64,000 nucleotides of DNA from Spirochaetales bacterium (GTDB lineage: Bacteria; Spirochaetota; Spirochaetia; SZUA-6; RPPD01): assembly GCA_016934415.1 (NCBI GenBank), contig JAFGSW010000088.1, positions 32,805-96,804 of the forward strand, in the 5' to 3' direction. Shown in pieces: positions 60,059 through 64,000 of the stretch. Position numbers and translations under genes: made by a program. Within the stretch, counting starts at the first letter, position 1. Each line of letters begins with the position of its first letter. A model generated the notes under the pieces. It saw only the letters and a list, made by a program, of their open reading frames with translations. It was not told where the DNA came from and did not search any database.

Positions 60059-60721
60059 ATGAATAAATTAACGCTGAGCGCCGAAGCGCGGACGACGGTG
60101 AAGAACCGCAAGGGCGAAAATTACCGCCTGCGACGCGAAGGCAAGATCCCGGCGATCGTCTACGGCGCGCGAGAGCCGATGATGATCTCCGTGAATGAAC
60201 TGGAATTTTCGCAGAAATTCAAGGTGATCAATGAAAACGTCATTGTCACCCTCGAAATGGGAAAGACGACCTGCGACGTCCTCGTCAAGGATTACCAGGA
60301 GGACCTGCTCCTGAATAAAATCGTTCACCTCGATTTTTATGCAATCGATCCGAACCGGATCCTGCGCACGCGCGTCCCGGTCCGCCTGATCGGCAGCGCC
60401 AAGGGCGCCAAGGAGGGCGGCATCCTCGAACAGCTTCTGCACGAGATCGACGTGGAATGCCTTCCCCAGAACATGCCCGAAAAGATCGAGCTGGACGTTT
60501 CCGACCTCGACATCCATCATTCGATACACGTCAGCGACCTCGCGGCGCTGGCCGACGTCAAATTTCTCAACGCCCCCGATCAGGTCGTATGTCACGTCGT
60601 CACCAAGGCGGCTGAAATCGAAGAGGCGCCGAAAGTCGAAGCGGTCGCCGGCGCGCCCGTCGAAGGTGAAGCCCCCGCAGCCGCTCCCGAGACCGCCGCG
60701 ACCGAGAAGAAAGAGGGATAA
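60059..60721 (+). CDS. rplY: 50S ribosomal protein L25 (CTC family)
   Basis: A 220-residue protein with the N-terminal L25 domain (LSAEARTTVKNRKGEN, LRREGKIPAIVYG) that binds 5S rRNA and the CTC C-terminal domain (LRTRVPVRLIGSAKGAKEGG). A Glu/Ala-rich tail of about 35 residues follows. ATG with AAAGGAG upstream. Its stop TAA is the only codon separating it from pth in the same frame. Confidence 0.96.
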   Translation: MNKLTLSAEARTTVKNRKGENYRLRREGKIPAIVYGAREPMMISVNELEFSQKFKVINENVIVTLEMGKTTCDVLVKDYQEDLLLNKIVHLDFYAIDPNRILRTRVPVRLIGSAKGAKEGGILEQLLHEIDVECLPQNMPEKIELDVSDLDIHHSIHVSDLAALADVKFLNAPDQVVCHVVTKAAEIEEAPKVEAVAGAPVEGEAPAAAPETAATEKKEG

Positions 60722-60724
60722 CCA

Positions 60725-61324
60725 CTGCCGCTGGTTGTCATTGGACTCGGCAATCCCGGTGAGACGTACGCGCAGAACCGGCACAATGTCGGCTTTCAGG
60801 TGGCCGACCGGATCGCCGCCATGTGCGGGTGCGTCATCAGAAAACCCCATTTCCTCTCGCGCTACGAGGTGGGAAAGGGCTTGTGGCAGGGCCGTCCGAT
60901 CGCGCTGGTCAAGCCCCTCACCTACATGAACGCGAGCGGTGAAGTCGTGAAAGCCGCGCTCCGGCTGGCGAAAGCGGTACCCGCGGATCTTCTCATCGTC
61001 TGCGACAGCCTTGATCTCGATCTCGGCGCGCTCAAGCTCAAGCTGCAGGGTTCCTCGGGCGGCCACCATGGCCTCGATTCGATCTTCAGTGCGCTTAAAA
61101 CCACCGCCGTCCCGCGCCTGTCCATCGGGATAGGACGTCCTTTCAGACGGGGTGCGGTCATCAGACACGTTCTGGGAGATCCGACTCCGGAGGAGGCGGT
61201 TCTGCTTGAACGGGCCGTCGAGACGGCCTCCCGCCAGATTTTGCGTCTCCTCAAGGAACCGAAGCAAAAGGTGATGGGCGACGTCAACCGCCGGGTGAAA
61301 GACGATGCTCGCGAAGAGGATTGA
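60725..61324 (+). CDS. pth: Peptidyl-tRNA hydrolase, apparent CTG start
   Basis: A 199-residue enzyme that frees peptides from stalled peptidyl-tRNA. The complete N-terminal motif GLGNPGETYAQNRHNVGF (catalytic His at NRHN) and LTYMNASGE, SSGGHHGLDSI, RLSIGIGRP are present. In-frame ATG, GTG or TTG is not found before this motif, because the rplY stop TAA is directly upstream in the same frame. The CTG at 60725 has GAGGGA six bases before it and gives MPLVVIGLGNPG, so I take it as start. The alternatives are CTG 60731, or readthrough. Confidence 0.9.
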   Translation: MPLVVIGLGNPGETYAQNRHNVGFQVADRIAAMCGCVIRKPHFLSRYEVGKGLWQGRPIALVKPLTYMNASGEVVKAALRLAKAVPADLLIVCDSLDLDLGALKLKLQGSSGGHHGLDSIFSALKTTAVPRLSIGIGRPFRRGAVIRHVLGDPTPEEAVLLERAVETASRQILRLLKEPKQKVMGDVNRRVKDDAREED

Positions 61325-62726
61325 GCGATTCTTAAGAACCCACCGTGTCCCTGTCGGCGGCGCTCTCCTTGTCGGGTATTCCGGGGGTCCGGATTCCACC
61401 TGTCTCGTCTCCCTCCTGCACGGTCTGTCGTCGTCGTATCGATTCTCACTCGCCTGCGCCTTCCTCGATCACGGGTTGAGGCCGGAGGCGGAACGGAGCG
61501 CAGAAGCGGAGCTGGTGAACGGATTCTGCCGGGACCGCGCGATTCCGCTTTTCATCCGCACCCTCGCACCGGACGCGCTCGCGGTCGAAGCCCGGTACGG
61601 GGGCTTGAGTCTCGAGGAAACGGCGCGGCGCGCGCGCCTTGATTTTTTCACGACGCTTCGCCGTGAGCACGGATTTGATCGTCTTCTCCTGGCGCACACC
61701 CTCGACGACCAACTCGAGACAATTGTCTGGAGGATTTTTCAGGGCTCGGGAGCGGCGGGTATCCGCGGTATCCGCCCCCAAAATGGCTGGATTTTAAGGC
61801 CCCTGTTGGGCACCACCAGGGGGGAGATTCTTGAGTATTTGAGTGCTGAAGGATTGTCGTTCAGCTCGGATTCGACGAACGCTGAAAACCGATTCCTGCG
61901 CAATAGGATCCGGCACGACCTTATTCCCGTTCTTTTGGATATCTTTCCGGGTATGGGACGCAGCCTCCGGGCATTGTCCGCCAAAATGGGAGACGTCGAA
62001 GACTACCTGCAGACGCAGGCGGCCGACGCGTTCGCCTGGGAAGAGACCGAACGCGGCGTGAAAACGGCTTCGGACGCTTTTTTCGCGGCGGCGCCGGCGC
62101 TGAGGCTTTATGCGCTGTACTCCCAGGCGGGCAGAGTGAGGGGAGGGGGGCTGGCGCATGCGTCGGGGGGGGCGCTCTCATACCGCTTTTTCGAGCCGCT
62201 TCTCGCCCGGGATACCGGCGAAAAGCGAAAAATCAATCTGCGCGGATTCGGATGTATCATTCGGCGCCGCGGACGGTGGCTTTTTTTGGAGAGGGATATT
62301 GTCGCGATTCCGAAAAAAGGTTATTTTATCACTATCAATGCGGGACGGCCGTTTACTCTCTTTGATCGTTGGTTCGTTCTGAGAATGCCCGGGGATGAAA
62401 GGCGTTCGACGGACGTTCTGGTGTGCTCGCTTGAAGCGGAAAAAGTGGCTCCTCCGTTCGCTCTACGCTCCCGAAAAAACGGGGACCGGATTCACCAGGT
62501 CTTCGGTACGAAAAAACTGAAGAAATTGTTCAGTGAATGGCGGGTGAACGACGCGGAAAGAGAGGAGATACCCCTGCTCGTGGACGGGAGGGGAATCGTG
62601 GCGGTGCTCGGAAGCCTGCGCGGTTTCCATGACGTCTTTCGACGAGGGGCCGGGGGCGGAGCCGGTTGGGAAGCTGTCGAAGATATCCGGTTGTTTGAAA
62701 CGAAAATAAGTGCGGAAAAAACATAA
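61305..62726 (+). CDS. tilS: tRNA(Ile)-lysidine synthetase
   Basis: A 473-residue enzyme that converts C34 of the AUA-reading tRNA-Ile to lysidine. The P-loop is SGGPDS (26-31), followed by LDHGLRPEA, LAHTLDDQLET and the C-terminal TilS domain with SRKNGDRI and GTKKLKKLFSEW. It overlaps pth by 20 bases. Complete, somewhat longer than the E. coli enzyme. Confidence 0.95.
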   Translation: MLAKRIERFLRTHRVPVGGALLVGYSGGPDSTCLVSLLHGLSSSYRFSLACAFLDHGLRPEAERSAEAELVNGFCRDRAIPLFIRTLAPDALAVEARYGGLSLEETARRARLDFFTTLRREHGFDRLLLAHTLDDQLETIVWRIFQGSGAAGIRGIRPQNGWILRPLLGTTRGEILEYLSAEGLSFSSDSTNAENRFLRNRIRHDLIPVLLDIFPGMGRSLRALSAKMGDVEDYLQTQAADAFAWEETERGVKTASDAFFAAAPALRLYALYSQAGRVRGGGLAHASGGALSYRFFEPLLARDTGEKRKINLRGFGCIIRRRGRWLFLERDIVAIPKKGYFITINAGRPFTLFDRWFVLRMPGDERRSTDVLVCSLEAEKVAPPFALRSRKNGDRIHQVFGTKKLKKLFSEWRVNDAEREEIPLLVDGRGIVAVLGSLRGFHDVFRRGAGGGAGWEAVEDIRLFETKISAEKT

Positions 62727-62775
62727 TTTGAGTATATTGAACTTACAAGACTTTTAGTCAGCGTGGAGCGTCATA

Positions 62776-64000
62776 TTGAACATGAACAGGCAAAATAACA
62801 ACGATAATCAGGGACCTCAGCTTCCCCGCACCGGTTCGGGGAGCCGATTGACCATCTTTATAGTATTGGGAGTCGCGCTTTTCCTCCTTATGTTCCTCAT
62901 GTTTAACGACAACATATGGAATCCCAGCACGTCGCTCGATTACTCGCTCTTCAAGCAGCAAGTTCAGGATCCGGAACTGCGAAAAACCATTAAAAGGGTG
63001 GAAATCGAGAATGACCGGTATGTCACGATCACCAAGGTGGAAGGCGGGAAGGATGTAGCGTATAAAACCGAGATCCCGATGGACGATAAGGATCTCATTC
63101 CGCTCCTCGACCAGAATAAAATCGATTATACCGGGAAAACGTCGTCGCCTTCCTTCATTCAGACGATTCTGCAGATTCTCCCCTGGGCGATCATGATTTT
63201 CTTCCTCTGGTTCATGTTTCGCCAGCTCCAGGGCACCGGCAACAAGGCGCTTTCCTTCGGCAAGAGCCGGGCCAAACGCTATTTCGAGGGATCGGAACGC
63301 ATCACCTTCGAGGACGTTGCCGGCCAGTTGGAAGCCAAGTACGAATTGGAAGAGGTCGTTGAATTTCTCAAGAGCCCGCAGAAATTCTCGAAAATCGGGG
63401 CCAAGATTCCCAAGGGCGTGCTCCTCGTGGGTATGCCGGGCACGGGGAAAACCCTCCTCGCCAAGGCCATTGCCGGTGAGGCCAATGTTCCCTTCTTCCA
63501 CATGTCGGGGTCCGATTTCGTGGAGATGTTCGTCGGGGTGGGCGCGAGCCGTGTCCGCGACCTGTTCGAGCAGGGCCGCAAGAGCGCGCCGTGCATCCTC
63601 TTCATAGACGAGCTGGACGCCGTGGGCCGCACCCGCGGCGCGGGCTACGGCGGCGGTCACGACGAGCGCGAGCAGACCCTGAACCAGCTCCTCGTGGAAA
63701 TGGACGGCTTCGACACCAAGGCGGGCCTCATTATTCTCGCGGCCACCAACCGGCCCGACGTCCTCGATCCCGCCCTCCTCAGGCCCGGCCGCTTCGACCG
63801 CCAGGTGGTCGTGGATATGCCGGACATCAAGGAACGCGAGGCGATCTTGAAGATTCACTGCCGCAAGCTGACTCTGTCGGCCGACATCGATTTCAACCGG
63901 ATCGCCCGGGCCACGCCCGGCACCTCCGGCGCCGACCTGGCCAACCTGGTGAACGAGGCCGCCTTGTTCGCGGCGCGTAAGAACAAGCAGAAGGTGGAGA
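62776..64000 (+). CDS. ftsH: ATP-dependent zinc metalloprotease FtsH (partial)
   Basis: The first ~408 residues of a membrane AAA+ protease; the right edge cuts it before the HEXXH zinc site. Two membrane helices (about 25-43 and 130-152) flank a periplasmic region; the AAA module has Walker A GMPGTGKT (usually GPPGTGKT), Walker [14 protein letters not shown] and the [21 protein letters not shown]. It degrades membrane and short-lived proteins. The TTG at 62776 has GGAG at seven bases; the ATG at 62782 is the other option. Confidence 0.95.
   Translation, partial: MNMNRQNNNDNQGPQLPRTGSGSRLTIFIVLGVALFLLMFLMFNDNIWNPSTSLDYSLFKQQVQDPELRKTIKRVEIENDRYVTITKVEGGKDVAYKTEIPMDDKDLIPLLDQNKIDYTGKTSSPSFIQTILQILPWAIMIFFLWFMFRQLQGTGNKALSFGKSRAKRYFEGSERITFEDVAGQLEAKYELEEVVEFLKSPQKFSKIGAKIPKGVLLVGMPGTGKTLLAKAIAGEANVPFFHMSGSDFVEMFVGVGASRVRDLFEQGRKSAPCILFIDELDAVGRTRGAGYGGGHDEREQTLNQLLVEMDGFDTKAGLIILAATNRPDVLDPALLRPGRFDRQVVVDMPDIKEREAILKIHCRKLTLSADIDFNRIARATPGTSGADLANLVNEAALFAARKNKQKVE

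Overview
The window reads as a contiguous piece of a spirochaete chromosome. The best evidence is a tandem pair of FlaA-type periplasmic-flagellar sheath proteins (16060-17582), a rod cluster flgF-flgG-flgA-flgI-flgJ with no L-ring gene flgH (41095-45160), a Maf-type protein of the kind used to glycosylate flagellins, and several signal-bearing lipoproteins. Genes are G+C-rich at third codon positions while several intergenic regions are strongly A+T-rich. The gene set (de novo NAD synthesis, isoprenoid kinase IspE, peptidoglycan and cell-division enzymes, envelope lipoproteins, two tRNAs without encoded CCA) suits a free-living or environmental spirochaete; I cannot name the genus.

Layout. 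1-13 kb: a PilZ protein, a PfkB kinase, infC-rpmI-rplT with ZapB-like and ZapA genes, a phosphoribosyltransferase, an HtrA protease, then surA-like/nusB/TPR/map and a J-domain protein. 13-22 kb: tRNA-Leu, a cyclic-nucleotide-gated histidine kinase, the flaA pair, a binding-protein lipoprotein, fructose-bisphosphate aldolase and two envelope proteins. 22-38 kb: smc with two envelope genes, Maf, ftsI-lepB, a LysM/M23 peptidase, membrane proteins and the NAD(P)HX repair enzyme. 38-46.5 kb: secA, the flagellar rod operon and a sigma factor. 46.7-54.4 kb: a deacetylase, tsaD, apt, and rplU-prp-rpmA-obg-yqeK-lytR-rsfS. 54.4-64 kb: cheX, nadC-nadA-nadB, ispE, tRNA-Gln, rplY, pth, tilS and the start of ftsH.

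Regulation is unusually legible. Near-consensus sigma-70 promoters are common, and several place the expected start point within a few bases of an ATG that has no Shine-Dalgarno sequence (secA, nadC, three envelope or signalling genes and a hypothetical), so leaderless transcripts look frequent. The flagellar rod operon has a sigma-28-like box, the flaA pair has a perfect sigma-70 promoter, and the sigma-factor gene has a textbook -24/-12 sigma-54 promoter, recalling the RpoN-to-RpoS relay known from Borrelia.

The main structure not explained by genes is a family of intergenic elements built from degenerate 8-11 nt units (often 9 nt), usually as two arms in inverted orientation around an A+T-rich core. 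Six are in this window, one reduced to a single arm and one interrupted by a second short repeat. A separate hairpin repeat occurs twice, each time starting directly at a stop codon. Other oddities are an SMC without a recognisable hinge, a Prp protease beside an L27 that has no extension to cleave, and a pth gene that seems to start with CTG.
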